Shown: positions 46,135 through 57,592 of the stretch, piece after piece
Layout of the letters: each line of letters starts with the position of its first letter
How positions within the stretch are numbered: position 1 is the stretch's first letter
Assembly (NCBI GenBank): GCA_019137255.1
Contig: WPDH01000087.1
Span: 124,001-188,000 of the forward strand
Source: Corinectria fuckeliana
Lineage: Eukaryota; Ascomycota; Sordariomycetes; Hypocreales; Nectriaceae
DNA length: 64,000 nt
Reading direction: 5' to 3'
Made by a program: the position numbers and the translations under genes
The notes under the pieces: generated by a model
Database searches by the model: none
What the model saw: the letters and a program-made list of their open reading frames with translations, nothing else
What the model was told of the DNA's origin: nothing

Positions 46135-47351
46135 ATGTCTTCCGATACCGACCAGTCCTCCCTTCGACCTGCTGGTGACTTACACGCTGTCCCCAAGCCT
46201 ACCGACGACACCGACCGTCCACACGAAGGCAGCCAGCAAGACGAAGATGTGCAATTCCTCAGGGTTACTGGGGCCAACAAGAGAATCAAGGAATATGCTT
46301 CGGAAAGATCCCAGGAGTTTTGCCGTCTTCAGGATCTTCGTAAGAAGGTATGTTGAATCGCCAGTATAACGGCCATGCACGTTCATCTTACTGACATGGC
46401 CAGGGATGGGAAAGCTCCCAAGGAGACAAACACTTCGAAAATCAGCGATCGAGAGCAGACAAGGCTTCGAGCAAGAGCTCCCGCTTTTTCTACTCGATGA
46501 TGCAAGGTATTGCCAAGGACCTACATCATTTCACCAAAGCTTTCAACGTCTCCTACACTACGAAACGGCCAGCCGTCTTGGATATGTGCATGGCTCCCGG
46601 TGGATTCGTCGCATACTTTTTGGATGAACATCCCGACGCACGCGTCAAAGCCTTGAGTCTACCGGTCGAGCAAGGTGGCCACGAAGTCCTCCTCGAGCAT
46701 GAGAACGTCCACGTCGACTTCCTCGACATCACCATGCTAGGCGGCGACATGGGCATCACGAAAGACGACGTCCCCACTTCGCACCCCGACGCAGCTTCTT
46801 TCCTCCTGGACAAGAAGTTTTCCGCCGCGGAGAGGTTCGATTTGGCCTTCTGTGACGGCCAACTCCTCAGAACCCATCGTCGTCTCGAATGGCGCGAGCC
46901 CTACGAAGCCCGCCGTCTTGCGAACACCCAGCTCGCACTCAGCCTCGAGCACCTGAAGCCTGGCGGTACCCTGGTGATCCTCCTCCACAAGCTAGAGGCA
47001 TGGGGTTGTCTGAATCTGCTCAACACACTGAGCAAGTTCTCGACCATCCGAGTCTTCAAGCACCGCAAGATCCACGGGATGAGATCGTCGTTTTACGCGG
47101 TCGTCAAGGACATCAAGGCCGACGGCGAGCTGGCTGCGAAGGCCATTGCTGACTGGAAACGGGAGTGGAAGATTGCCAGTCTGGGCACGGCCGAGGAGTG
47201 CGCCGAGGCGTTCGAAGCAGGCCCCGAAGATGCGGATCGGATGCTGGATGAGTTTGGAAAGAAATTTCTGGCCATGGGGAGAATTGTCTGGAACACGCAG
47301 GCGGTGGCTCTGGAGCGGGCTCCTTTCATGAAGGCAGCGAAGGGGACCTGA
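46135..47351 (+). CDS. FtsJ-like (RrmJ-type) SAM-dependent methyltransferase
   Basis: Exons 46135-46347 and 46404-47351 give 386 residues. The start has a strong context (gccaccATG) and the intron ends gacatggccag. After a charged N-terminus of about 100 residues comes the Rossmann core. VLDMCMAPGGFVAYFLD (about 125-141) is the SAM motif I of FtsJ-like enzymes. VHVDFLDITML and FDLAFCDG follow, with the motif IV Asp. LKPGGTLVILLHKLEAW supplies the conserved Lys, and HRKIHGMRSSFYAV gives the next basic/Ser site. This fits the K-D-K-E ribose 2'-O-methyltransferase plan, although the last Glu is not obvious. The substrate is unknown; cap or RNA 2'-O-methylation is a family-level guess. The 3' end faces the Rtg2-like gene at 210 bases. 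Confidence 0.85.
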
Positions 47352-47561
47352 CCCATGATTCTAGATGCCGGGGACGTTGAACTCATTCTTCTTCATGGGA
47401 CTAGACGCTAAGTAAAGGGCTTCTTTTGGAGGTTCAAAGATCTTGAATTAGACGTCCACTGAGACCCGTAACCCCCCCCAGATAAAACTCCAAATTATTG
47501 AATTAACACTTTGAATAAGTAGCCTAAGCATACATCGAAACTGAATTAGTATGTAGACTCC

Positions 47562-49549
47562 CTATGAAAAGTCTGGCGCGCCCAAGATTCCCTCTTCGAC
47601 AATTTTGACCTTGACCTTCATTCCCCATGGATCCTCATCTCCAATCCAGGCCTTTTCCTTCCCGACCTTCTCTACCGCTTTTCCAAACTCTTCAAGAGTC
47701 TCCTTGGTCCTCGCTGGATCGTCCTTAGTCTTCTGAACAGAGAGGGTAAGGATCAAGCCCTCCTTGTCTTTCTTTTTCCCCAGGGTCCATGACCATTGGG
47801 CTGAGAATACCACGCGGGGCTTGTTCAGGCCGATCTTTCCGGCCGGGTACAACGTAGTGATCAGAGATCCGACTCTGCCGAGATACATTGCCCACCAGAC
47901 CTCCTCAGGACTGATGAGCTTCCGCAATGAATCTCGAAATTCCATTTCTCGAGGCGGCAATTCGCCACCGTACCTCGACTCCAGCATCAGCGCGAGCCTG
48001 GCTCGGTCTTGATGCGACACGCCGTGAACTGTGGACATGATTCCCACGCTCGTTGAGTATAGCGCTGTCGCAGAAGCAGTCTCTTTGGACATGAACATGT
48101 GCGCGTACATCGAATTGGAAAACGAGTCAATGACATGCTCGCCAAACTCCTCGGGGAACTTCTTCGTTTCATTTCTCGACGGCTTCGGGATCGCGTTCTT
48201 GAGTAACTGCTGGATCGCATGCCGCGAGCCGGGTGCAAAGTAGCTGGTGGCCACTTCCAACGGAGCCTGCATTCGAACCTTGGGGGACAGCTGCCTGAAG
48301 AGAAATCCCTCGCGCACTCCGCCTTGGCAGAAGTGAGCTTCCTTGATCCCGTGAGGGATAGCCTCGGCAAGGACATTGACGAGGAACGCTACCGCAGGTA
48401 CCTGCGAGCGACGGCGATCCGAAACGCGGAAGACGTTCTTAGCGGCGCGGGCGACTGCCTTGAGAGCCTCGGTATCCTGGAACTGCTCCCGCCCAGCTGT
48501 GTATCCGTTGATGACCGAGATGGGATAGTGTTTTCCCTGCGACTGGTTGAGATACAGAAGCAGGTAGCCCCAGCCTCGGAATCCGCCTCCAGAGAGGTAG
48601 ATGCGAAACCCGCCTTCGCGTTCGGCTACTTCGATCAGTTCTTCGGGAACCTGCAGGTTGTTATACGCGTCTCTGAAGTTTGCAATCATTTCAGTGCGGA
48701 ACTGGTTCACGGCTGCTTCTCCGTCATGCTTGCTCTTGCCATGGCGCAAGTCGGCCAGCTTCTTGGTCAGGGCTGCTGCGCCATACGGGAAGCTGAAGCT
48801 GCCACGCGGGCTGATCCTGATATCGGCTCCCTGGCTGAGCATCCAAGTGATCTGGGTGCTACCTCCGCCCAGATCCATGACGAGGCCTTCCATATTCGAG
48901 AAGCCACTGGCGATGCCCAAGGCTCCCACTTGGCCCTCTTCCTCTTTCGGCAGCAGCTCGACAGTCAGACCAGTCTTCCCGTGGACCGTCTTCAAAAATT
49001 GCGCCGAATTGCTAGCAGCGCGGGTAGCTTCGGTAGCAATGACGTGAATGTGCTCCTTAGCAACTCCGAAGTCGTCGCAGACAACGACAAAGCGACTGAG
49101 CACAGAACAGACCGACTCGATGACATCATCTGGGATTGGAACCTGCTCACCCGTTTCGGGATCAAACTGGGAGTCGTAAAGCGAAATGGAAGACCGATAC
49201 ACCAGCACAGTAGGGAGAATCCGGGCCATAGGGGGCGACAGGTCGGATATAGAGAGCCGGATGCCGTTGCTGGAAGTAGTGAGCTCATCGTCAGCTACCT
49301 TGCAGACTGCAGTCCATCTCCACGGCCATTGTCTTACCTTCCCATGTCCACAACTCCAACGAGTTTGCCGTCGTGGCCCTGCCACGGCGGGTGTCCGCCA
49401 CGCAAAGGCTCGCGGAAGGCGTCCATTGAGTGCGGGAATGCCAAGCTCTCCATCAGTGGCTGTAGAGAGTCCTGCTCATCGCAGTCCCGTTCGTTTTCAT
49501 CAGACGAGGAGATGGCGTCTATTTCTTCAAAGTCGGAGGAGAAAGCCAT
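47562..49549 (-). CDS. Ppx/GppA family protein, Rtg2-like
   Basis: Exons 49549-49338 and 49269-47562 give 639 residues, in the range of yeast Rtg2 (588) and its filamentous homologues. The intron (gtaaga...ttccag) splits the first phosphate loop: VGVVDMGSNGIRLSI is the G-S-N motif of the exopolyphosphatase/GppA actin-like fold. Further motifs are VIATEATRAASNS, LVMDLGGGSTQITWM (second phosphate loop) and RIYLSGGGFRGWGYLL, followed by an INGYTAGREQFQD segment. The C-terminal half is the Rtg2-specific extension. Yeast Rtg2 is a cytosolic sensor of mitochondrial state that relieves Mks1/Bmh inhibition of Rtg1/3. Filamentous homologues may act more as polyphosphate/nucleotide phosphatases; the role here is inferred. 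An acidic Ser/Asp/Glu stretch (about 4-25) opens the protein. Confidence 0.9.
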
Positions 49550-50060
49550 GTCGTCGATTGTAAGTCAGAGATGGCTCGGCTCCCAAATGTCACTGGGCAG
49601 CAATGGATGTTGTTGTGAAGACAAAGAAGGATCTCGGAGGCTGGAGGCAGGTGACGACGAGCTCGTCTAGTGTCAAATATGCAACACAGAGCATAAATCG
49701 CTTTAGCCCGGTTGGCAGCTTCCCTTGCTAGTCCCAAGCTTAATCCAACCAATAATTACCCCTCATGTCGACTTGGCGAGTCGATGGTTTCTCGCTAAAT
49801 TGGCTTGGCCTAACAGCGTGAAGCAGCTTCATTTCTGCAACCAACCTTAAGACGCTGAGGGATGGATGGGGTACGTCATCCTCTTCGCTCATTGGCGCCC
49901 ATGCGACGATGGGGTTGCTATATGAGAATAATTAAGCAATTGCTTGGTGGTGCTGTTTCCCACGATTCACTCTTCAATTGCGTGCAAATAATAATTACTC
50001 AAGCAGGTCGGAAAGCACGGAGTAACATTAGCCTCCAGATAAAAACATCATCTTCTTCGC
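49550..50060. other. intergenic
   Basis: Promoter of the Rtg2-like gene and 3' end of the CorA-like gene. No gene is supported. Confidence 0.6.
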
Positions 50061-52377
50061 TCACTCTCTTTCTCCCTCCTCCCCCTCTAGCTCATCTTCC
50101 GCCACATGCGGCTTGTTATACGAGGAATCACGGTACAAAGATGGCCGACGCGCCGGCTGAGAAGGACGCGGCCTACGCGCCGGCTGAGAAGGACGCGGCC
50201 TAAAGTCCGGCACCCGCAAGTTGGAGAAGGTAGTGCTGCTCTCTCTTCTGCCTTTGCCAGCGCTCGGGGTCGTGCTGAGCTTGGGCAGATGCGACGCAGG
50301 TCTTGGCATACTCGAATGGTTCCCGTGCCCTGCACCTGACGGCCGCGGGCGTTCCTGCATAGGAGGCCTCGCTACATGTATCCCTCCATGCGGCGCCGGC
50401 ATCCCGACGCCTGGCCTCCTGCCGCCCGCGGGCCTGTATTTCCCCGAGGCAGCCGCCATCATCGGCGGAACTGGCGGCGGCGGCGGCATTCCGCCCGGAG
50501 TAAAATGGTGCGGGCCCGTCGCCATTCTCGGTGGTCGCCCGTGTGGAGGCCGGGGCCCCGCGGGCGCAAGTCCCGGGACAGCCGGAGGCGGCGCCGGCAT
50601 AGTCTCGTAATACGTAGGCGGGCGGGTTTCGAACACCGGATGAATCGGTGGTCCCTCGTCAGCCGAGCTGCTACTGCTCTCGTCATACTCCGACAGCCTA
50701 GACGCAGGCACCGACATGTGATGAGAACGGGAATGTCGGCGGCGGCGGCCGGTGTTTGCTTTGCTGCGGCCGCTTTCTTTCTGCCTTCCTTTAAAAGTCG
50801 TAATGGTCGAGTATGGCATGGTATGGAGCAAATCCTTCAAATCTTTTGGTCGAAACCCATCATCGATGTGCTGGCTCTTCTTGAAGATGTAGAAGCAAAC
50901 GATCGCCGAGGCGAGAAAGACCGGTATCGCTATAGCCGCAAACCATTTTGGATCCGCTTCGAGGGACGTCATACCAAAGATTGACTGAGTTCATGTTAGT
51001 CTGCCCTCTATCCAAAGAACCCGTTTCTTTCGCTCGATGAAGGAGGTAACATACGGCTACAAATGCCATCGGAGTGAAAAGGATGGCAACAAAGGTAAAC
51101 CACATCATAACCCAGCTCATCCTCTCGTTGAACACACTAAACTCCTAAGACAAAAATTAGTTCGCATGGTCGGTTTTAGGATGCAAGGGTGTGCCTACCA
51201 ACTCCAAAGAGGCCTTGAATCTTTCTAGCCACATGTCGACTAGTAGTTCAAAGTTAGTTATCTCGTCTTCCATTGACAAAAGAAATTTTTCGGCTTGGTC
51301 CACGGCATCGTCAAGAGCATCATCCCGTCTGGAGCTCCTGGTTTTCTCTGGAGCCAACTGATTGTACTCTTGAAGCCTCCTCAGCACAGCTCGATACTGC
51401 AGAATATCGGGCAGACTAAACGAGATCTGTATCAGGGCGCTGTTCAGGAGGAAGGACCTGTCAGAAACACCCCAAGTCGCGTGGCCATCGTCCGAATTCT
51501 TTTAGCGTCAGTACTCATTTTCTGCAGAGGTGCGAAGCTACTCACGGCTATCATAAACAAGTTCTCATAGAACTTCAGTATAACATCAAAGTTGTTGAAG
51601 GAAGTGTGCAGATAAATGTAGATGAGCAGCGGGTGGTGTTCAATAGCGTTGGCGATGCCGGAAGACATAGGGAAGAGCTTTTGCACAATGGAAGCAAAAC
51701 TCTCCATGTCCTTTGCCTTCGCCTTCTTCTCAAACATCAAAACGATAAGTCTGTTCAATTGCACCTTTGGGTCTGGTCTAAGGACCTTTGCTGTGTTGGT
51801 ACATATCCAGGTCGCAACCCTGGTGTTTGATACGAAGCGGTTGTGTCCTTGGCATTACGTCAGTCGGATTGAGAATATTATTCTGAACATCTCTTACGTC
51901 TTCCAAATGAGATAAAGTCGGAGGAGGTTCGGTCCCGATTAAGCAACGACAGAGTCTTGTCAAAAGGGCCATGACGACCGCGAAATTTGATGATGGACCA
52001 CATATCGCCGGTATCATGGCTAGTGTACTCTGGGACTTTGCAAGTCTGTGCCGTGAGGAAGGCCGCGACCATCTCGTCAGGAAAAGCGGATTGGTAATCG
52101 TCTTGAAGCAAGCTTCTGACGCAGCTGCTAATGTCGCCATTGGTTTCGTCGTAGTCTTCTACAACCCTGGACATTGTCCGTAAGCAAACAGGCACGGTAA
52201 GCGAACTGCCAGCACCTACAGGATAGCGGGACCGGCATATCCTGGCCTGTCGAAAGCTTTTCCATTGTCGTCGTACAACCGGGGGGCTGTCTGGAACCCT
52301 CTGAGGTCCAGGCGGAGGCAACTGTCTTTGTCGGATGGGTCTGGCTGCTTCAGGTAGAGAATCGAGACGCGGGTCAT
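50061..52377 (-). CDS. CorA-like membrane protein with Pro-rich tail
   Basis: Six exons (52377-52220, 52166-51898, 51847-51546, 51498-51199, 51144-51055, 50984-50061) join in phase to 680 residues. The N-terminal 370 residues are helical and polar, with an amphipathic coiled region (LQEYNQLAPEKTRSSRRDD, then a long helix up to about 370). Two membrane segments follow: WVMMWFTFVAILFTPMAFVA, and WFAAIAIPVFLASAIVCFYIF after the loop SIFGMT. The TM-xxFGM-TM layout is that of fungal CorA-like proteins, whose Mg2+ channel relatives carry GMN at this place. Here it is GMT, so ion transport is doubtful. The tail (about 425-680) is basic, Ser-rich, then very Pro/Met/Gly-rich, and ends in an acidic cap. 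It includes a 9-residue tandem duplication. The family call rests on topology and the loop motif. Confidence 0.72.
50149..50202. repeat. 27-base exact tandem duplication in a coding region
   Basis: Two identical 27-base units (50149-50175 and 50176-50202) duplicate nine residues of the CorA-like tail (RPRPSQPAR on the minus strand). The plus strand carries a short ATG-led frame through the same units. Confidence 0.95.
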
Positions 52378-52827
52378 TGTCAGGCGAAAGAGTAAGACGG
52401 AAAGGCGGGGTAGAAAGAGAATAACAAAGGTGAAAGGTTTGATGCAGCCTGGTTGCCAGAGATGGGCGAGGCTTGTAGGCTTATAAGCTATACGGTCCGG
52501 CTGCAGTAGTTGCTTAGTGAAGGCAGGGTTACATGGCATGTCGTGCTGCGGGGGCCAAAAATCACAACCAAAAGGCATTGGCTTCAATGAGATGCAGAAT
52601 GGTGAAATGACTAAGTGAATTACGAGGTCAGCACTCGGATTTCGTGTACATACGAGTGCCCAGCCTACAATTAAGTTTAAAGAAATTGTTTCGTAGCAAG
52701 AAAAAGGACACAGCGATAGTCTACCGTAGTTCACACTCTCTGTTAAGTGGCGCCGTCCAAGTGAGGCAGAGAAGGCAGGCCGGGCAAGCTTCTCTCAATC
52801 ACTTTCTAGAACAAAAATGAAACTCTT
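52378..52827. other. intergenic
   Basis: Promoter of the CorA-like gene and flank of the tRNA. No gene is supported. Confidence 0.6.
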
Positions 52828-52900
52828 AGGTTCGAGCGTGGATCGAACACGCGACCTAGGGATCTGCAATCCCTCGCTCGTACCACTGAGCTATCGAACC
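52828..52900 (-). tRNA. tRNA-Cys (GCA)
   Basis: On the minus strand, acceptor GGTTCGA pairs with TCGAACC. The D-arm is GCTC/GAGC around AGTGGTAC. The anticodon stem AGGGA/TCCCT holds the loop TTGCAGA with anticodon GCA at 52867-52865. The T-arm is GCGTG-TTCGATC-CACGC. The discriminator base is T or the next base. There is no intron. A run of five T follows shortly downstream, as expected for polymerase III. Confidence 0.93.
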
Positions 52901-53334
52901 GTTTTAATGATGTCAGAGGCTCGATTTATACTTCATATCAGAGTAGGACTCTCTGATCCACAGCATCCCTTTTAGACCCATTGAGGAGACTGACTTTACT
53001 TATTAAACAGAAAGACTACGTTAAATCCCGTGCCTGCTGACCATGAGTTGGGCTTCGGCACTAATCCTGGCTTCTACATGTCTTTTTTTTCTCGTCATCG
53101 TTCCTTGGTTACTCTCTATTCTCTATCGCTAGTGTTACGCTCTCCGAGGAGCACCATAGAGAATGAGATGCTGACACAGTTGCAAATATACTGGCATGTC
53201 GTGCTCTACTGGATTAGTAGATAAGCCTCCATGCTTATACTGGTACCTGCAGCGTAGTTGTCTTATAATTATTTATAGATCCACCACGAACTGACCTTCT
53301 CCCCTCTCTAGACGTACCCCGTTCCATACCAAGC
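52901..53334. other. intergenic
   Basis: 3' flank of the MFS pump gene and upstream flank of the tRNA. No gene is supported. Confidence 0.6.
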
Positions 53335-55338
53335 TCAAGCACCATACAAGTCTTCAACCTTCTCAACCGGCGCATCGATCTCGTTGTTGAACTCGCTGCT
53401 CGGGTCGGTGAGGAACACGGTTGCTTCCAACAGAAGTCAGCCAAGTCCTCAAGCAGGACCATTTTACTTACCGATGGCCGACAGTGCCACAAAGACCGCC
53501 GCGGTTATCCACACGTTCTGGAATCCTTTGACATATGTCCCGAGAAGAGCGTCGACGCCAGACTCGATGATATCGGGCGTAACGCCGTTGACTTGGGCCG
53601 CGCCCGTCTCGTTGCGACTGAGCAGGTTCTCCACGAATTGCCCAGCAGATTCGACGGGGAGGCCCGCCTTCACGGCGGCTTCAGCTATTCTTTCGCCCAC
53701 GTTGCTAACCTCGTTCCTAAACACCGCGTTATCTGCGAACGGGAACATGTTAGGTCAAGACTCCTCATCACAAGCGCTAGGAGCGTCTTAGGAAGACTCA
53801 CAGATAGCGATGCCCACGGTGCCCCCAAGAGACCGGATGCTAATTATCAGGCCGCTTGCGATCGAGATGAGCTCTGGGGGAGTAGACAGCTGTGCTACTG
53901 TGACGAGGGTGATGAGCGTCATTCCAAGCGCAGAGCCAAGGAGAACCGGAAACCCCCAGACGGCTGTATTCGAGTCCTCGTTCGAGGTCGCCATGCATGC
54001 GAAAAAAGCCACGAAGATCAGGAACGAGATTACGGCGACCCATCGAACTTTCCTGGTGATGGTGCAGTACAGACCAGTCAAGATAGACGCCGGGATGGTC
54101 GCTATGAAGGCAATGCTAAACCGCACGCCTACCAGCAGGGAATCGTCTTCGTACAACATGCCAACCTGTATTCATGTCAGCTTAACGACATGTACTTTCT
54201 TAAAGGGCAAGGCTACCTGGAACGGGAAATAGACTGTCGCAGCGAAAAAGGCAAGGCCCTCGCAGAAGACGGCAACCAGCGAGATGGCAAAGTTCCAGTC
54301 TTTACCGCAGAACAGGCCGTGATGGAACATGCCGTCGGCCTTGAACTTGGTCTCGTAGACAACCAGGGCGATGCCCAGCGTCACCCCGATGGCGAAGGGC
54401 GCAGAGGTATGGGCATCCGACCATTCGTAGGGGTTCTGCGACCAGGCGAGGCCCATGCAGAACAGGACCAGGCTCGACGCCAGGAGCACGTAGCCGACCC
54501 AGTCAAGGCGCGAAAGCTTCTCTCGGACGCTGAGAGAGGCTTGCAGCGGCGTCGGGGGCGGCTGGTACGCAACGACGCAGATGAGCGCTCCGAGCGCGAA
54601 CAGGCCCGTGGCGATGTAGTAGTAGTTGCGGAAGCCCTCCAAGTAGCCGTTCCGGTCGAAGACGCCTCCGAGGATCAGGCCCACGATGAGGCCAAACGAG
54701 TTTGCGATCATGACCGCCGCCTGGGCAGGCGCACGCCAACGCCGCGGGAGGATCTCGGACGGGACCGTATGGAGGAGCGGCACGGCGCCGAACTCGAGGC
54801 CGGCGATGGTCATTCCGGCGATGATCATGGCGAAGCTGTCGGCTCGAGAAGCGACGGCACAGCCGACGGCGCCCAGGAGGCTGGATATGACGAGGAACCA
54901 TTTGCGGCCCCAGTAGTCCGCTGTTTGGGCGATGACGGGCCCCAGAACAACGCTTGGGATCGTCAGGCTTGCCGTCAACCAGATGGCGTCGCCCGGGTGG
55001 CCCAAGAATGCCGCAATCGTCTGTCCTTGCTGTGGTTCCTCACGTCAGGACTTTCCCTAAAGAGCTGTTCGCAACTAGAGGCGATCATCTGGAATCCGAG
55101 GAGCTGCACTTACTGCCCCGGTGCCGACTAGTGCAAAGGTCTGAGAGAAGTAAATGATGCAGATCGCGAACAATGCCAGGAACGTTTTCGCGTGAACCTG
55201 TGGCTGAGGCTCGCTCTGCCCTTCTCTCTCACTGGCAGCTCGTCCATGTTCCGACTTCCCAACGATCGCCGAGTCACGATGCGGTAAAGTTTGGGCTTCG
55301 GGACCCGCCTCTTTATCGTGGATGGGTAGGTTTGACAT
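53335..55338 (-). CDS. MFS multidrug/siderophore-type transporter, TRI12-like
   Basis: Exons 55338-55114, 55029-54217, 54165-53802, 53732-53472 and 53423-53335 give 583 residues with about 14 hydrophobic segments (DHA2-like layout). A polar N-terminus of about 50 residues precedes TM1 (FLALFAICIIYFSQTFALVG). Motif A is QTADYWGRKWFL, and the next stretch is MTIAGLEFGAVPLLHTVPSEILPRRWR, a hallmark of the TRI12/siderophore-iron group. Late helices include GLIISIRSLGGTVGIAI, the antiporter-like GxxxGxxxG. The last extracellular loop (VERIAEAA...TYVKGFQNVW) is as in the group. Members export trichothecenes or other small molecules, or import siderophores, at the plasma membrane. No biosynthetic cluster lies beside it, so the substrate is open. 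The last exon (29 codons) is set by phase and a good acceptor. Confidence 0.92.
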
Positions 55339-56087
55339 CTCGAAGTGAGGGTAAAGATAAATGTTGTGAATGAAGTGTTGATGTTGATACAGCTGATATT
55401 TTTTCACTCAATGCGATGATGGGGCAGCATGCAACAGCGACAGTGACATTGAAGCCTTTCCAGAAAGAGACAAGAGCTGTTCCCTTTTCGACTTCATAAC
55501 ATCAGTTCAGGTCTTATAGATGAAGCTCTAGGATAATCCTCACTGTACAGTACCACTTCTTCCGTAGCTACAGCCCCCACGCAAAAATCAGTGTAGTCGG
55601 GAGCCGACCCGGCGTCCACGCTCGCACAAGAAACCCCAACAGTCCTTTTCGGACGGCTTTAGGCATCACCGAATTATTCCAAGTACACATCATCCTGTCG
55701 GGGTTGGTTGCACTGCAGCCTAGTAGAGCCGTGGCGTAAAAGCCTCTGTTCCGTTCAGCTTACGGCCAGCATCCAGTTGATGTAAGTCGCCGCCTGATAT
55801 GCCGCTGTCGTTGGCTCGTTACACGAAGCGCTACGAGCACTGCTCTCGCCCCTCTCCTTAGCGAAGGCACCAGTCTCGATCGGAGAATCTTGGACTGCCA
55901 CGTATTGAAGGAGGACGATGATGGGAGTACAGTATGTGCTTGCGTCGGTAGCTTGGTCCACCGCGCGCGGGGTCTTATTACTGCCCCGCGATCGGCCATC
56001 CATTGCCTAGCTCTTTGGCCGAGATCAAGGAACCAAACAAAAAAGGACAAACCTCACCACCACCACCTCCCCCTCCTCCTCCCCGCA
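55339..56087. other. divergent intergenic region
   Basis: Shared upstream region of the MFS pump (-) and the homocysteine methyltransferase (+). No gene is supported. A pyrimidine-rich leader lies just before 56088. Confidence 0.6.
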
Positions 56088-57113
56088 ATGGCCTCCCGGA
56101 TCCTCATCCTCGACGGCGGGCTCGGCACTTCGCTGGAGGCCAAGTACGGCGTGACCTTCAGCCGCGCCACGCCGCTGTGGTCCTCGGACCTGCTCGTCTC
56201 CAGCCCGGCGACGCTGCTCGCGTGCCAAAAAGACTTCGGCGCCGTGCCCGTCGACATCCTCCTCACCGCCACCTACCAGGTCTCGCTCGACGGCTTCGCC
56301 GGCACCCGGTCCGCCGACTTCCCCAACGGCATCGCGGCCGCCCACGTCCCACGCTTCCTCGACGCCGCCGTCGCCATCGCCCACCAGGCCAAGCGGCCCG
56401 GCGCCCGCGTGGCCCTCAGCTGCGGGCCGTACGGCGCGTGCATGATCCCCGGCCAGGAGTACAGCGGCAAGTACGACGCCGCGCACGACTCGGCCGCCGC
56501 GCTGGAGGCCTGGCACCGCGAGCGCATGCGGCTGTTCGGCGCCGTGGCCGACGTCGGCGCGCGCGTGGGCTACGTCGCGCTCGAGACGATCCCGCGCGTT
56601 GACGAGATCGTCGCCATGCGCAAGGCCGTCGCCGCCACCCCGCAGCTGGCGCATCTGCCTTTCTGGACCACGTGCTTATCTCCCGGCGACGACCTGAGGC
56701 TCCCCGACGGAAGCTCCGTCGAGGCTGCCGTCGAGGCCATGCTGGACCCCGAGCTGTCTACGAGCGTGCCGTGGGGCGTCGGCATCAACTGCACCAAGGT
56801 CGGCAAGCTCGACACCATGCTTCGCCTCTTCGAGACCACCGTTGCTCGGATGGTCGCCGACGGCCGCGCCGCGTCGTGGCCTGCCCTGGTGCTCTACCCC
56901 GACGGGACCAACGGCGAGGTCTACAACACAACAACCCAGAAGTGGGAGCTGCCGGACGGGGCAAAGGCTCAGGACTGCGGGCCGTGGGAGGCACAGCTGA
57001 CCGACGTCGTCAAGGCTACGCAGGAGCGCGGCGAGTGGCCGACTATTGTGGTCGGAGGATGCTGTCGAGCAACGAGCGATGATATCGCGAGTCTTAGGAA
57101 ACATCTACTATAG
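56088..57113 (+). CDS. homocysteine S-methyltransferase
   Basis: A single exon of 341 residues. ATG 56088 follows a long ccaccacc/cctcctcc leader. The in-frame upstream extension to 55890 has no coding look. The family fold opens at ILILDGGLGTSLE. Zinc ligands are the Cys of GVGINCTKVG and the CC pair of VVGGCCRAT near the end. ILLTATYQVSLDGF and ALSCGPYGACM are further family blocks. The enzyme moves a methyl group from S-methylmethionine or S-adenosylmethionine to homocysteine, making methionine (Mht1/Sam4 type), in the cytosol. All three zinc Cys are present, so it should be active. Third codon positions are nearly all G or C. Confidence 0.95.
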   Translation: MASRILILDGGLGTSLEAKYGVTFSRATPLWSSDLLVSSPATLLACQKDFGAVPVDILLTATYQVSLDGFAGTRSADFPNGIAAAHVPRFLDAAVAIAHQAKRPGARVALSCGPYGACMIPGQEYSGKYDAAHDSAAALEAWHRERMRLFGAVADVGARVGYVALETIPRVDEIVAMRKAVAATPQLAHLPFWTTCLSPGDDLRLPDGSSVEAAVEAMLDPELSTSVPWGVGINCTKVGKLDTMLRLFETTVARMVADGRAASWPALVLYPDGTNGEVYNTTTQKWELPDGAKAQDCGPWEAQLTDVVKATQERGEWPTIVVGGCCRATSDDIASLRKHLL

Positions 57114-57592
57114 GCTACTATGCTGGGTGAAGTGAAAAGTAAAAACAAGCAAAAACACCGACATCCTACTACAGTATGGGCGTCTCGGACTGAAGAGAGG
57201 TACCGTAGTTCCTTGGGTCCTCTGAATCTGCCACTTGAATATTATATACAAAGTAGTGCTACCAGCACTCAATTGTCCGCCTTGTCCTCACTTCATTATA
57301 CTACACAGGCAATGCACTACAGATAAGTCTTTCTTCGTAAGAATAATGGTTTCATCCAGTGTTCTTGTCCCATGGGTGTAAGCTACCCCGATGACGTGAG
57401 AAGGTCCAGGGTAAGCGAATTGGGGAAGATCCCCTCAACAACCCCACCTAGACCTATTTGCTCCATCCCCCATCATCGACAAACCCCCACTCGCCAGAAG
57501 CTTCGGCAGCTCTGTTCCCGCACTATCACACCCTTTCAACTCTCGTCCAACCCGACAACTCCCTCGATTGGCGGTTACACAAGCGTAGAACC
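57114..57592. other. intergenic
   Basis: 3' end of the methyltransferase gene and promoter of the SDR gene. No gene is supported. Confidence 0.6.

Noticed and set aside
48219..49670. 483-codon plus-strand ORF
   Set aside because: Antisense shadow of the Rtg2-like gene. No domain is present, and the minus strand carries two clear phosphate-loop motifs.
53593..55131. 512-codon plus-strand ORF
   Set aside because: It is antisense to the MFS pump exons, whose helices, motifs and splice phases are all consistent. The ORF has an Arg/Asp/Gly/His-rich shadow composition caused by high G/C third positions.
55890..56087. 66-codon in-frame extension of the homocysteine methyltransferase
   Set aside because: It translates promoter-like sequence and the ccaccacc leader. 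The family starts at the MASRILILDGG position.
56025..56654. 209-codon minus-strand ORF
   Set aside because: Antisense to the homocysteine methyltransferase, whose zinc motifs fix the coding strand.
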